Shown here: positions 33,273-42,518 of the stretch, piece after piece
Numbering within the stretch: position 1 is the first letter of the stretch
Layout of the letters: every line of letters begins with the position of its first letter
Assembly (NCBI GenBank): GCA_946621465.1
Contig: CAMOOO010000002.1
Span: forward strand, 1-64,000
DNA length: 64,000 nt
Reading direction: 5' to 3'
DNA from: an uncultured Clostridia bacterium
Lineage (GTDB): Bacteria > Bacillota > Clostridia > Christensenellales > DTU072
Made by a program: the position numbers and the translations under genes
Notes under the pieces: generated by a model
Databases searched by the model: none
Seen by the model: only the letters and a program-made list of their open reading frames with translations
What the model was told of the DNA's origin: nothing

Positions 33273-34427
33273 CTATTCCCCGTCACCCTTGGGCGAATTA
33301 TCCCAGTCCTCATCAAACCGATGCCGCACGCCCTCTTTGTCCTTGTATGCGATAACGGTGGTCAGATTGACGTTCTCCACGCTCCGGAAGATATTTTGCT
33401 CCACCTGCGGATCTTCTTTAACGAGGGAAGCAATCAATTCTTTGACTTTCTTCCGCTTTGAGCCTGTGTTGGACGTCTTGCAACCTTCCGCCGTGCAATA
33501 ATCGGTGAACTTGCAGGCGCACTGGATAAATCGCAAATTATTGTAGTCGCGCCAATGCTTGATATCGTCTTCCCGAATGAGGTACATCGGACGGATCAAT
33601 TCCATTCCCTCAAAGTTGGCGCTCTTTACCTTGGGCATCATCGTCTGCATTTGCGCCCCGTACAACATTCCCATCAAAATGGTCTCGATTACGTCGTCGT
33701 AGTGATGACCGAGGGCGATTTTGTTACAACCGAGTTCCTTTGCCTTGCTATACAAATATCCTCGACGCATCCTCGCGCAGATATAACAAGGGGACTTTTC
33801 GATGGCAAAAACGTTTTCAAAAATATTCGAGTCGAATACGGTGATCGGCACGCCCAAAATTCGCGCGTTCCTTTCGATAATCTCCCTGTTTTCCGGACTG
33901 TATCCGGGATCCATAACGAGGAATACCAGTTCAAACGGAAACTTGGTGTAGCGATGGAGTTGTTGAAAGAGTTTTGCCATCAGCATCGAGTCTTTTCCGC
34001 CCGAAATGCAGACGGCGACCTTGTCGTTCGGCTGAAGAAGGTTGTACTCGTTAATCGCTTTTACGAAGGGAGCAAAAAGATCTCTGTGGAATTTCTTTGT
34101 CAGACTGCCTTCTATCTTTTTTATGCTTTCGGTCGTGTCGATCTCGCTGATATGGAGGCGAAGCCACGCAAAATATCCCCCCGTGAGGCTAACCGCCCTG
34201 AACCCCTTTTCACACAATTCATCCGCGACGGAAAGGCTGACATTCCCGTTTCTGCAATATACGCATACCGTTTTTTCTTTGGATTTTATGCGCTCGGATA
34301 CTTCCTCTCTCGGAATATTGACGGCGCCGGGGATATGACCGTATTCATACGATACCGCGTCTCTTAAGTCCACCAAAACAACGTCGTCCGCTTCCATGCG
34401 AGTCAGTTCTTCTACCGTTATTTCCAA
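33273..34427 (-). CDS. rhodanese-TtcA-like PP-loop fusion protein
   Basis: 384 aa. Residues ~1-95 form a rhodanese domain (LVDLRDAVSYEYGHIPGAVN; active-site loop YCRNGNVS with C58). Residues ~110-384 form a TtcA/TilS-type PP-loop ATPase: SGGKDS at 142-147, CYIC (C214, C217), GHHYDDVIETILM, and a further Cys cluster CACKFTDYC near 310. TtcA proteins thiolate tRNA C32 using an Fe-S cluster. The fused rhodanese could hand persulfide sulfur directly to the PP-loop domain. It lies between ridA and tcdA with gaps of 26 and 3 bases. The substrate tRNA position is inferred, not shown. Confidence 0.88.
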   Translation of the reverse strand: MEITVEELTRMEADDVVLVDLRDAVSYEYGHIPGAVNIPREEVSERIKSKEKTVCVYCRNGNVSLSVADELCEKGFRAVSLTGGYFAWLRLHISEIDTTESIKKIEGSLTKKFHRDLFAPFVKAINEYNLLQPNDKVAVCISGGKDSMLMAKLFQQLHRYTKFPFELVFLVMDPGYSPENREIIERNARILGVPITVFDSNIFENVFAIEKSPCYICARMRRGYLYSKAKELGCNKIALGHHYDDVIETILMGMLYGAQMQTMMPKVKSANFEGMELIRPMYLIREDDIKHWRDYNNLRFIQCACKFTDYCTAEGCKTSNTGSKRKKVKELIASLVKEDPQVEQNIFRSVENVNLTTVIAYKDKEGVRHRFDEDWDNSPKGDGE

Positions 34428-34453
34428 CTTTTCTACGTTCCTTTACTGCTTAT

Positions 34454-34816
34454 TTATATTTCGGCGACAGCTTCGATCTCCACAAGCGAACCCTTGGGTA
34501 TCTTCGCTTGGACAAGGGTCCTTGCCGGCTTCCCCGTAAAAAATCTGCCATACACCTCGTTAAATGCCGAAAAATCGTTAATATCGGCAAGAAAACAGGT
34601 GGTTTTGAGGACTTTTTGCAAACTGCTTCCTGCCGCCGACAACACTTCGCTAAGGTTCTTGATGGCGTTTTCCGTTTGCCTGGCTATATCGCCCGAAACG
34701 TCGCCGTTTTCATCAATGCCCAGTTGCCCCGACGTAAAGACCAGATTGCCGCTCACGATTGCTTGCGAATAAGGTCCCACCGCCGCCGGTGCTTTCTCCG
34801 TAAATACTTTATTCAT
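34454..34816 (-). CDS. ridA: RidA-family enamine/imine deaminase
   Basis: 120 aa from ATG 34816 (AAGG 8 bases upstream); longer in-frame extensions run through the promoter and are rejected. Conserved RidA features are present: APAAVGPYSQAI near the N-terminus, SGQLGID, the catalytic Arg in GKPARTLVQ, and the C-terminal LVEIEAVA. RidA hydrolyses reactive enamines such as 2-aminoacrylate formed by PLP enzymes. It is the first gene of the operon with the rhodanese-TtcA fusion and tcdA. It has its own promoter. Confidence 0.93.
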   Translation of the reverse strand: MNKVFTEKAPAAVGPYSQAIVSGNLVFTSGQLGIDENGDVSGDIARQTENAIKNLSEVLSAAGSSLQKVLKTTCFLADINDFSAFNEVYGRFFTGKPARTLVQAKIPKGSLVEIEAVAEI

Positions 34817-34853
34817 AATAACCTTAATTGGCAACTCCTTACTTGGTAAATAC

Positions 34854-34881
34854 AGTATAACATAAAAAAAGATTTTTGCAA
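34854..34881 (-). promoter_or_regulatory. promoter of the ridA operon
   Basis: On the minus strand TTGCAA (34876-34881), 16-nt spacer, TATACT (34854-34859). Confidence 0.6.
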
Positions 34882-34891
34882 TAAATAGTAT

Positions 34892-34930
34892 TATAAAAAT
34901 ATGCCGGGCGAAATGCCCGGCATATGATTT
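34892..34930 (-). terminator. terminator of the 2197-aa surface gene
   Basis: Perfect 9-bp stem ATGCCGGGC (34901-34909) / GCCCGGCAT (34915-34923), followed on the minus strand by ATTTTTATAA. The other side also carries a T7 run, so it may work in both directions. Confidence 0.85.
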
Positions 34931-34952
34931 TTTTATAGCGTATTTAGCTTGT

Positions 34953-37900
34953 TTAGTCGTTCGAAATATCGATGTACGGTCCCTCGATTGCAATGGAGTT
35001 TTCGGTGTTGTTGACGTACGTTATGGTCGAAGTTTGCGCTTCCTGTGCGAAGCTATTCTCGGTGACGAGGATCTTCTCGACGGTCAGCGTCGCGCCCTCG
35101 TTGATAACTACGTGACTCCCTTCTTCTACCTGAACAGTTGCCGGCGTTTCCGAAGTGCTGCTTCCGCTATAGAAAGCGTTGGCCCCTTCAAAGTACAGTC
35201 CACTTTCGGAAGATTGCAGATTGATCGAACCGCCTGCGTAGCCGGTAACTTTATCTACAATAACCTGTCCGTTAGCCGCCGCAATAGTGATGCCGTTTGT
35301 CGTGACGATGGTACCGTTTTCGATGACGATCTTAGCGCCTTTGCCGCTTGTTCTGATGGTTAGGCTCTTTAACGTCAGCGTTTTGCCACCCAAATCGATA
35401 TAAACGTTTTTAGTGGTATTGATAGTATTGATAGTAAGGTCTCTGTCCGTATCGGTTATATCGACGTATAAACGAACGCGTCCATAGGTATTAAATCCGC
35501 TGACGATAGCGCTTGCAGCGTAAATGGATGCGCTTCTTGCAATCGACTGGCCGCTGACTTCGTCGGATACGATATCCCAGGAATAGCCGCCGACGATCGA
35601 CATACGAATGACTGTAACGTCGCGGACGTCTCTGCTTTCGTCTTTGTTGTTATCGGCAACGCGTTTAATAAAGTAGGTGTTTTCGAGGCTGAAACCTTCT
35701 CCGTTTACAGTAGTCCATTCGGTACCCGGTTCAACGACGATCATCTCGTAACCACCGACGATCCATTGACGATAAAGGGTGATATCTTCTACGTTGACAT
35801 CCCCGTCACCGTTGACGTCTCCCGTTCCGATATCAAATGCGTAGCCGCTGTAAACAGAAATGTCTTGAGCAGGCATGGTGGTATACGTTTCATCGGTACG
35901 TTCCATGTTGGCAAACCAACCCTCGATCTTAAACCAAGCTATATTACTGGTTTCTATCTCGCGATAGAAGATAACGTCACCATAGGTTGCGTATTGCGTT
36001 GCTATTAGCTGATAATCTTCTTCTTCTGTCGACGTGCTGCTGGAAAGATAATAGGATATCGTGAACGAATTGTAATTGGTATCGAATACCGCAATAAACT
36101 CCATATTGCTTTCGGGAACGGTTATTCCGTTAATGGTCGCCGTACCGTTTTCAACGGTAATGGTATATTCGGTTTCGTTATAGATCCACTTATTTGCAAA
36201 AGTATAGTAGATACCGTCATCGCCCGACTCCTTAACGGGATCGATCGTCGCTACCGAATAGGTAATCGCGCTGCCGTATATATAGCCACTGATAGCAAAT
36301 ACGTCCTGATTCTCTCCCGAGGTCGTGTGGGAAGTGGTAAGGAATTTAAAGGTGATAGTGTACGTGGTGGCGTCCCAGATGGCTACGACGGTAATATTTT
36401 CGTTAACGGGAACGTTGAAAGCGTAGCTGTTTCCGCCAACCTGCCAAGCAGAGAAAGTACAACTAATTACCGAAGGATTGGTTTGCGGCTGAACAGCCGT
36501 TTCACCGGCAAAAATGTACTGCTTATCGGGCATATTCGTCACAACGCCACTCGGATTGCCGGCATGGTCGCCTTCGTTAAAAGATACTTCGTATGCAGTG
36601 ACCGTCGTCGCTTCGTTACTGATATAGTTAGCGTCGGAAGCTACGGCAACTACTTTGTAGGTGGTAGCGGCCGCCGCATTAAAGGTGCAAGTCTCGCCGG
36701 GAGCTATCGTTGCTACGCAAGTCTCGCCGTTATATACCTCGTAGGTAATCGTCGTGCCTTCTTTGAGAGCCGCCGCGTCTACGCCTTCTTCATCTTCGTC
36801 AGCCGCGTTGGTTTTGCCGGCGTCGTTTGCTATTGCAGTCCAGGTAACGTTACCGTGGCTATAAGTAAAGGTGATGCCTTCCAGTTGAACCGGAAGAATG
36901 TGGAAAGGTGCGACCGCTTCTGCGCCCAGATAGTTCGGCGTTTCGGCAACAACGGCTTTTGCCCAGTACTCGCCTACGTCGACGGGATCGCCGTCAACTG
37001 CCTGCGTGCATTCGCTATCCGTATAATAAGTAACGGTGGGCGTTAACGATAGCGTGTTGACAGAACCGCTGACCGTTTTAACTAGCGCGCGGTTGTAGTA
37101 CACGTCGCTTGCTCCTGCAGTAACAGTCGCCTGCGCCTGCTTTACTTTGTAGATTCCGTTGACCACGGTAACGATAAAGTTCGGGTTGATACCCTCGGTG
37201 ATAACGATCGGATAATTACCTACGTCCGTATCCGCCGCGGGAGTAAAGGCAACGTTATCGTTAGTAATAGCCCAGGAATAATCCAGTTCTTCCGTCGTTC
37301 CTTCTACGGAAAACTCCGGAACGTAGGGCAAATGCTCACCCTCTCCGTAATAAACTTCTTTATTAACTGCCGTTAATGTAACTTGCGCGGGGCTGATGGT
37401 CGCCGTCAGCGGTTTCTCATTGTCAGGGTCGTGAGAAATGGTGACTTCGGTGGTGTTTGAACTGCTGTATTTGGCATCTTCCAAAGTCAGTTTGACAACA
37501 AAGTAATAGGTCCCGGCGTTCTTTTTATTCAGCGTAGTACCTTCGGTATAATCGTCGTCAACCTGCAGCGCTTTGATCTCGACCTTGGTGACCCATGCGG
37601 GAATATTGCTGCCTTCGATAACGACTTGATCTTCGCCGTTATAAACCCAATCCTTCGTCACAAAGAACTGACGGAAATAGTCGTCGTTGGCTCCGCCGAT
37701 AGTGAAGGTACCTTTGACGTACTCGATTTCATATTTGGCGACGTCGGGAGCTATCTCGAAGCTCGGAGTGAGTTCGTAGTCGCCGCCGTCCACACCACTT
37801 TCTTTCGTGATAATAATAACCAGTCCGGTAGACTCGATGCCTTCCAGCGTATATAATGTTTGATCTACTTCGGGTTCGTTTCCGGTATAGGGAGCGAACT

Positions 37901-40900
37901 GATCGAGAGCCGTTAACGTGACTTGCTTTTTCGTAATCGTATACACCGAATCGCACACTTCTTGGGTTTCCACACGGCGGAAGATGACTTGATACAGATT
38001 AACGTTATCAGCACTGTATCCTACGGAATTTTCCGTGTCAACAGCGCCTCTGATATAATAATCTCCTCCGGGAATGGACTCAGAAGTTGCGTTCGTCGAA
38101 AGGGTGATATAGATTGCATCTTCCTCGCAGATCGCAGTAGAAGTCAATTCGCCGGTAGTCTCATCAACGCCGCCGGCTGTCAGATCCGCAAGCGGTTCTC
38201 CGTATGCACTCGATGCGTCGTTGACGTCAACGTAAATGACTCTGGGGACGATCTCTACGTACGCATACTTATCCTCCGCCGCATAATATTCTCCCTCCGC
38301 CGCGGATGAAATCACCACTTTGTATGTACCGGGGAGTACGGGCGAGGCATCATCCATCGCCGTCCAATCATTATTATCATAATAGAACCAGCTGGGCGTA
38401 ATGGCGGGCAGGTCGTTTTCCGCTACCTCGTTGCCGCTCGCGTCCTTAAAGGTGTAGTACACCGTGAGATCGGCAGGGTCGGCAGGCTCCAGACTATTGT
38501 CACCCGGTATTAATTCCGCAACTTTGTCCGTTGAAACGGCGGCTTTGCCGTACTCGAAGATATAATGATTAGTGTTGTTGTTATAACCGATGGTGATCAC
38601 CGGAGTCTCTTTGACGAGCAAAGTCAACGGTTCTTCCATGATGACTTTGATAGCGACCTGATTCTGTTCGCCCTTTTGTCCCTCATTCTCGATATAGTAT
38701 GCCTCGCTCGCGGTATTATCTCCTTGAGAAGAAAGCACCAAACTAAAGTCGTAATCCCCTTCGAGCGCGGCTTTGATGGTGTATTTAATAGTCAAGAAGA
38801 ACACGTTCTCGCCGAGATCTTCGTCGAGCGTAGTGTATTTGTCGCCGGTAGCACCCAATTCTATTTTCAGCGGAAGGGTGCGTGGCGTGGTTTCCTCGGT
38901 AATCATAGCGTCGCCCAGTGCGTCGCTGACGGTGATATCCGAGTTGTTTGCGATCTCAAATACGTTCGTGTCGTACTCGGGAATGAGCAAAATGGAGTTA
39001 AAACCGTCGTTGTGCGTGATTTTGTAGGTGACGGTAACGGTATTATCTCCGATACTGCTACTGTCTACGTAACGGGTGTTTTCTCCGTCAACGTCTACAG
39101 TAAACTCAATATATTTGCCGTTGGAATCAAAGGTATCGCTGTATGCGATGAGGTAAGTAGAAAATTTATTGGTGGAGAAAGATATCTTACCGTTAGAAAC
39201 GGTACTGGGTAACGTCTCCGCCACGCCATCGTGTACGCGGACGATACTATACGTACGCGTGCATCCAAAAGGCGCCGCAAGACTCGCAGGGATATCTATG
39301 GTGACGTCGAAATCGGTAGCCGATTCGGAGATCGGAGTAGGAGCAATCTGACTCGCGTCCGTGCCTTTGTCGACGACCTTTTTAAAGAGGGACAGGTCGA
39401 GATAGGCACCCTGTTTCGCGCCGGCGGACTCCACCGCGGCTCTCGCCAGAGATTTATCCGTAGTGGGGATATTGAGTTGACTACTTTCGGTAGTGACCTT
39501 TAGATAAATGTTGACGTTTACTTCATCATTCAAATAGCTTTCGATCTCCTCTTCGTTTAATAGGGCCGCCGCCGTCGAACCGTTGAGGTTGCTGACCGTC
39601 GTCGTGGACGGTTCGTCGTTCAAAAGGACCTCTTTGCCGAATTCCACTTCCAACTTTTCAATGGTGTAATCATAGGAGACGAATACGTCGTTCACCGTTA
39701 GTTTAACGGTATAATCGCCGTAGGTAGTCGGAGCGGTCGTACCGAGCGAAGTGACGCTGCTACCCTCTCTCTTTTCATAGGTTATATTGTTGCTGCTTAC
39801 GTTTAGTCCGGTGCCGGCGTTGAAAATCGCCAATTCGTCGGCGTCGAGGGTAGCCTCCGCATTGCCACCGCATCTCTCCTGTTCGAGAGTAGGATGAATA
39901 AGGGTGAGCGTATATTCCTCGCCCGCATTTTCGCAGTAACATTTTGCGTTACCGTAAGGGCGTTCGCAAGCAACCGTGATGGTGTCGGTATCTTCGTCCG
40001 CATCGCAACAGTAATCATGCACGTGGCGCAATACGGGATGTCCCGCATCGTTGTCCATGATCCACACGTTATCGAAGTCCCAACCCTCAAAGCTGCTCTG
40101 CGTTTTCATTTTCGCCGCGGTCAGCGACGTGGAAGAGCAACCGCTCTTCGGACCGGATTCACCATATCCCCAGCCAATGCCTTTGTTGTAACTGGTATTG
40201 AGAAAGTATGCGTGATGGATGGACGCGCCGTTTTCGCCTCCCGAGGCTATGCTACCTCTACTGTTATATTTATAAGATGTGGTTTCGATCAATCGACCGG
40301 TGTTGAAAACGTAACTGACTGTACTTTGATAAATCGAATTAACGATTCCGCCATAGCCACCGCTGGTCGAATTCGCGGTGGTAATATCGCCCGTATTGTA
40401 ACAATTGGTGACGGGAACGTAGCTGTTTGAAGGCGTAATACCGGCAACGCTTCCCGTTCCTCCGGTGATATTGCCCGTGTTGTAGCAGCAGGTGACTTCG
40501 TAGTCGGCGCCATATACGAACGCAACGATACCGGCGACGCCGGAACCATTGGCGGTGATGTTGCCCTCGTTGCCACAATAGGTTATATCGGCATAACCGT
40601 TGCCGGCGATGCCGCCGCATTTGCAATTGGATGACAAAGGGCTACTGGTAAGATTACCTTTATTAAAGCAACCTGTGATGACGGACCCTGCACCCGTGGC
40701 GTACGCAACTATACCGGCAACGCCGGTAGCGCTGGAAATATTCCCTTCATTAACGCAGTTTTTGATAGTTATCGCGCCGCAAATTGAGAAACCGACGATA
40801 CCGGCGACATAGGCTTCATGAAAGGTGTACGATCTATTACCGCTTTGATAAGCGGTGGTGCGCACGGCGCTAGACACGTTGCCCTTGTTGACGCAAGCGC

Positions 40901-41546
40901 TGACGACGGTGCCTGCTTCGTAAACGTAGCCGACGATTCCTCCGGTTTGGTTGGAAGCGGTAGCGTCCGCATTCCCCACCAAGGTCGAATAGATGGTGCA
41001 TTCGTTAGTGCATTTATAGATGGTGCACCTGCTACCGTTGGAGTCGCCATAAATGTCACCGACGATTCCGCCGATTTTTCTGCACCCCGTAATACTTCCT
41101 TGGACGGTCACCTTTTTGATGGTGGCGTTTTTTACATAGCCGAATAAACCGATGCAGGATTTATTAGGCTGGTTGATATACAGACCGCTGATGGTGTGTC
41201 CTGCGCCGTCGAAGATGCCCTGGAAACGGGAGTAGTCACCGATCGGCACCCACTGATTACTTTCGCTACCCTCGAGGTCGATATCCGCCGTCAATCGGGC
41301 GCAAGCCGCAGTGTTGCGCGTCTCGCCGTTGATGCCGTTGACGATATCGCGATAGGTCTCCAGTTGCTCTTTGGTGCCGATCAGGTATGGGTCGGTTGCC
41401 GTACCGCTCCCTTCTCCACTCCAACCGGCATAAGCTGTCTCCGCCGGTTTGGCGATCCCGATCGCGAACACCCCGACTAATGCAATCAAGGCGACGATCA
41501 GTACAAAGCTCAATGCCGACAGACGGATTCTTTTCGTTTGGTTCAT
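34953..41546 (-). CDS. giant secreted protein with GLUG, cohesin-like, MBG and dockerin modules
   Basis: 2197 aa; ATG follows AGGAGG by 8 bases. Signal peptide ~1-40 (AYA). Residues ~45-500 are GLUG-type beta-helix repeats (GGIVGY, IAGIVG, CYNTGNITGG). At ~740-805 lies a beta domain with NKFSTY, shared with the other giants. Residues ~809-980 resemble a cohesin fold (TVTVTYKI..., YDTNVFEI, FFLTIKYTIK). Residues ~1000-1730 hold MBG/YDG-type beta repeats (LTAVNKEVYYGEG..LPY). Two InlB-like modules follow at ~1650-1890. A dockerin at ~1900-1995 has two Ca-binding loops (GDVNGDGDVNVED; DNNKDESRDVRD). The C-terminal ~195 residues are beta-helical. There is no C-terminal membrane anchor or LPXTG, so attachment may depend on dockerin-cohesin contact (inference). 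Confidence 0.87.
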   Translation of the reverse strand: MNQTKRIRLSALSFVLIVALIALVGVFAIGIAKPAETAYAGWSGEGSGTATDPYLIGTKEQLETYRDIVNGINGETRNTAACARLTADIDLEGSESNQWVPIGDYSRFQGIFDGAGHTISGLYINQPNKSCIGLFGYVKNATIKKVTVQGSITGCRKIGGIVGDIYGDSNGSRCTIYKCTNECTIYSTLVGNADATASNQTGGIVGYVYEAGTVVSACVNKGNVSSAVRTTAYQSGNRSYTFHEAYVAGIVGFSICGAITIKNCVNEGNISSATGVAGIVAYATGAGSVITGCFNKGNLTSSPLSSNCKCGGIAGNGYADITYCGNEGNITANGSGVAGIVAFVYGADYEVTCCYNTGNITGGTGSVAGITPSNSYVPVTNCYNTGDITTANSTSGGYGGIVNSIYQSTVSYVFNTGRLIETTSYKYNSRGSIASGGENGASIHHAYFLNTSYNKGIGWGYGESGPKSGCSSTSLTAAKMKTQSSFEGWDFDNVWIMDNDAGHPVLRHVHDYCCDADEDTDTITVACERPYGNAKCYCENAGEEYTLTLIHPTLEQERCGGNAEATLDADELAIFNAGTGLNVSSNNITYEKREGSSVTSLGTTAPTTYGDYTVKLTVNDVFVSYDYTIEKLEVEFGKEVLLNDEPSTTTVSNLNGSTAAALLNEEEIESYLNDEVNVNIYLKVTTESSQLNIPTTDKSLARAAVESAGAKQGAYLDLSLFKKVVDKGTDASQIAPTPISESATDFDVTIDIPASLAAPFGCTRTYSIVRVHDGVAETLPSTVSNGKISFSTNKFSTYLIAYSDTFDSNGKYIEFTVDVDGENTRYVDSSSIGDNTVTVTYKITHNDGFNSILLIPEYDTNVFEIANNSDITVSDALGDAMITEETTPRTLPLKIELGATGDKYTTLDEDLGENVFFLTIKYTIKAALEGDYDFSLVLSSQGDNTASEAYYIENEGQKGEQNQVAIKVIMEEPLTLLVKETPVITIGYNNNTNHYIFEYGKAAVSTDKVAELIPGDNSLEPADPADLTVYYTFKDASGNEVAENDLPAITPSWFYYDNNDWTAMDDASPVLPGTYKVVISSAAEGEYYAAEDKYAYVEIVPRVIYVDVNDASSAYGEPLADLTAGGVDETTGELTSTAICEEDAIYITLSTNATSESIPGGDYYIRGAVDTENSVGYSADNVNLYQVIFRRVETQEVCDSVYTITKKQVTLTALDQFAPYTGNEPEVDQTLYTLEGIESTGLVIIITKESGVDGGDYELTPSFEIAPDVAKYEIEYVKGTFTIGGANDDYFRQFFVTKDWVYNGEDQVVIEGSNIPAWVTKVEIKALQVDDDYTEGTTLNKKNAGTYYFVVKLTLEDAKYSSSNTTEVTISHDPDNEKPLTATISPAQVTLTAVNKEVYYGEGEHLPYVPEFSVEGTTEELDYSWAITNDNVAFTPAADTDVGNYPIVITEGINPNFIVTVVNGIYKVKQAQATVTAGASDVYYNRALVKTVSGSVNTLSLTPTVTYYTDSECTQAVDGDPVDVGEYWAKAVVAETPNYLGAEAVAPFHILPVQLEGITFTYSHGNVTWTAIANDAGKTNAADEDEEGVDAAALKEGTTITYEVYNGETCVATIAPGETCTFNAAAATTYKVVAVASDANYISNEATTVTAYEVSFNEGDHAGNPSGVVTNMPDKQYIFAGETAVQPQTNPSVISCTFSAWQVGGNSYAFNVPVNENITVVAIWDATTYTITFKFLTTSHTTSGENQDVFAISGYIYGSAITYSVATIDPVKESGDDGIYYTFANKWIYNETEYTITVENGTATINGITVPESNMEFIAVFDTNYNSFTISYYLSSSTSTEEEDYQLIATQYATYGDVIFYREIETSNIAWFKIEGWFANMERTDETYTTMPAQDISVYSGYAFDIGTGDVNGDGDVNVEDITLYRQWIVGGYEMIVVEPGTEWTTVNGEGFSLENTYFIKRVADNNKDESRDVRDVTVIRMSIVGGYSWDIVSDEVSGQSIARSASIYAASAIVSGFNTYGRVRLYVDITDTDRDLTINTINTTKNVYIDLGGKTLTLKSLTIRTSGKGAKIVIENGTIVTTNGITIAAANGQVIVDKVTGYAGGSINLQSSESGLYFEGANAFYSGSSTSETPATVQVEEGSHVVINEGATLTVEKILVTENSFAQEAQTSTITYVNNTENSIAIEGPYIDISND

Positions 41547-41688
41547 AAATGATACCTCCTAAAAACATATACTACACATTTTCTTTCTCATTAGTCCGGT
41601 ACACTTGCGGACTGTTTATGAATAAACGCTCTTTTTAAGATGGCGTTCTCATATACGCGTACGCCTATAAATTTAGGTATACTCTTTT

Positions 41689-41720
41689 ATTATAACAAAA
41701 AAACGTGACAAAATCGTGAC
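41689..41720 (-). promoter_or_regulatory. activator-type promoter of the 2197-aa gene
   Basis: On the minus strand, -10 TATAAT (41689-41694) with no -35 match at 16-18 nt. Instead two GTCACG direct repeats (41704-41709 and 41715-41720) are exactly 11 bp apart and occupy the -35 region. The rest of 41547-41941 holds only a small AGTCCG/CGGACT dyad (41602-41623) in the leader. Confidence 0.45.
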
Positions 41721-41941
41721 AAACCGGGCTTTTATCTGCACTTTTTTGATATATTTAATGGAAATTTAATATAAATTTTATTTTTAACTGCCGATTTCAA
41801 ACGCCTATATCACAATTTTTATGCAGTTTTTTAAATATTTCCGTAAGAAAATGGCTTAATAAAGACTTATTAAAATTTTCCTATTGCATACTGCGTCCAT
41901 TTTATGATACACCGGTCTCATAAGCAGAAAAAAGGGGAAAT

Positions 41942-42507
41942 ATGTATCACATACCGAACGATCCACGTGCGAAGCGGTCTGCGGAGCTGATCCGTATGGG
42001 ACTGGAAGAATGTCTGAAAGAAAAGTCTTTGCCGAAGATCCGCGTCAGCGATATTTACGAAAAGTCTTTCGTCTCCCGGGCGACCTTTTATCGCCTATTT
42101 GACTGCACAGAGGACATTTTTTTATACGAATGCGACGCTATACGCGCCGACACGGTAAGAATAATGGCGACAAAGCAATTCGGAAGCAGTAACCAACAGG
42201 CGATCTACTGTATAAAGAGGTGGCTGGAACACGAAACGCTGATGAAGACGATGGTGGATAACAATCTGTTCGGGATTTTTTGGAGTCGCACCGCAGAAAC
42301 GCGGAGATACTGAAAAAGATGTATTCCAACGTTCACCCCGACGAAAAACATTTCGAGTACTTTATTTCCATCCTCGCGTCCATGATTTTCGGTACGTTGA
42401 CCATTTACTTCCGAAACGGCGCCAGCGAGCCTATCGAAGAGATATACAAAACCTTCTGCCACTGCTCGGGGGTCATTGCCTCAAAAGTGCTACACATAGA
42501 GATATAA
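41942..42507 (+). pseudogene. TetR/AcrR-family regulator with a frameshift
   Basis: Residues 1-60 form a TetR HTH (LIRMGLEECLKEKSLPKIRVSDI...SRATFYRLFD). After 'NNLFG' the frame shifts at the T6 run near 42278-42283: the current frame stops at 42313, while another frame continues with SHRRNAEILKKMYSNVHPDE to a stop at 42507, completing a TetR C-terminal domain of normal length (~188 aa). One more T restores a single ORF. GGGGAAAT precedes the ATG. It could be a sequencing artefact over an intact gene. Possible targets are the flanking surface gene or the phosphatase gene. Confidence 0.8.
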
Positions 42508-42518
42508 ATTTTTCGATT

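Noticed and set aside
41602..41623. Terminator at AGTCCG...CGGACT
   Set aside because: It has no T-run on either strand. It lies in the leader of the surface gene and may only be a small mRNA hairpin.
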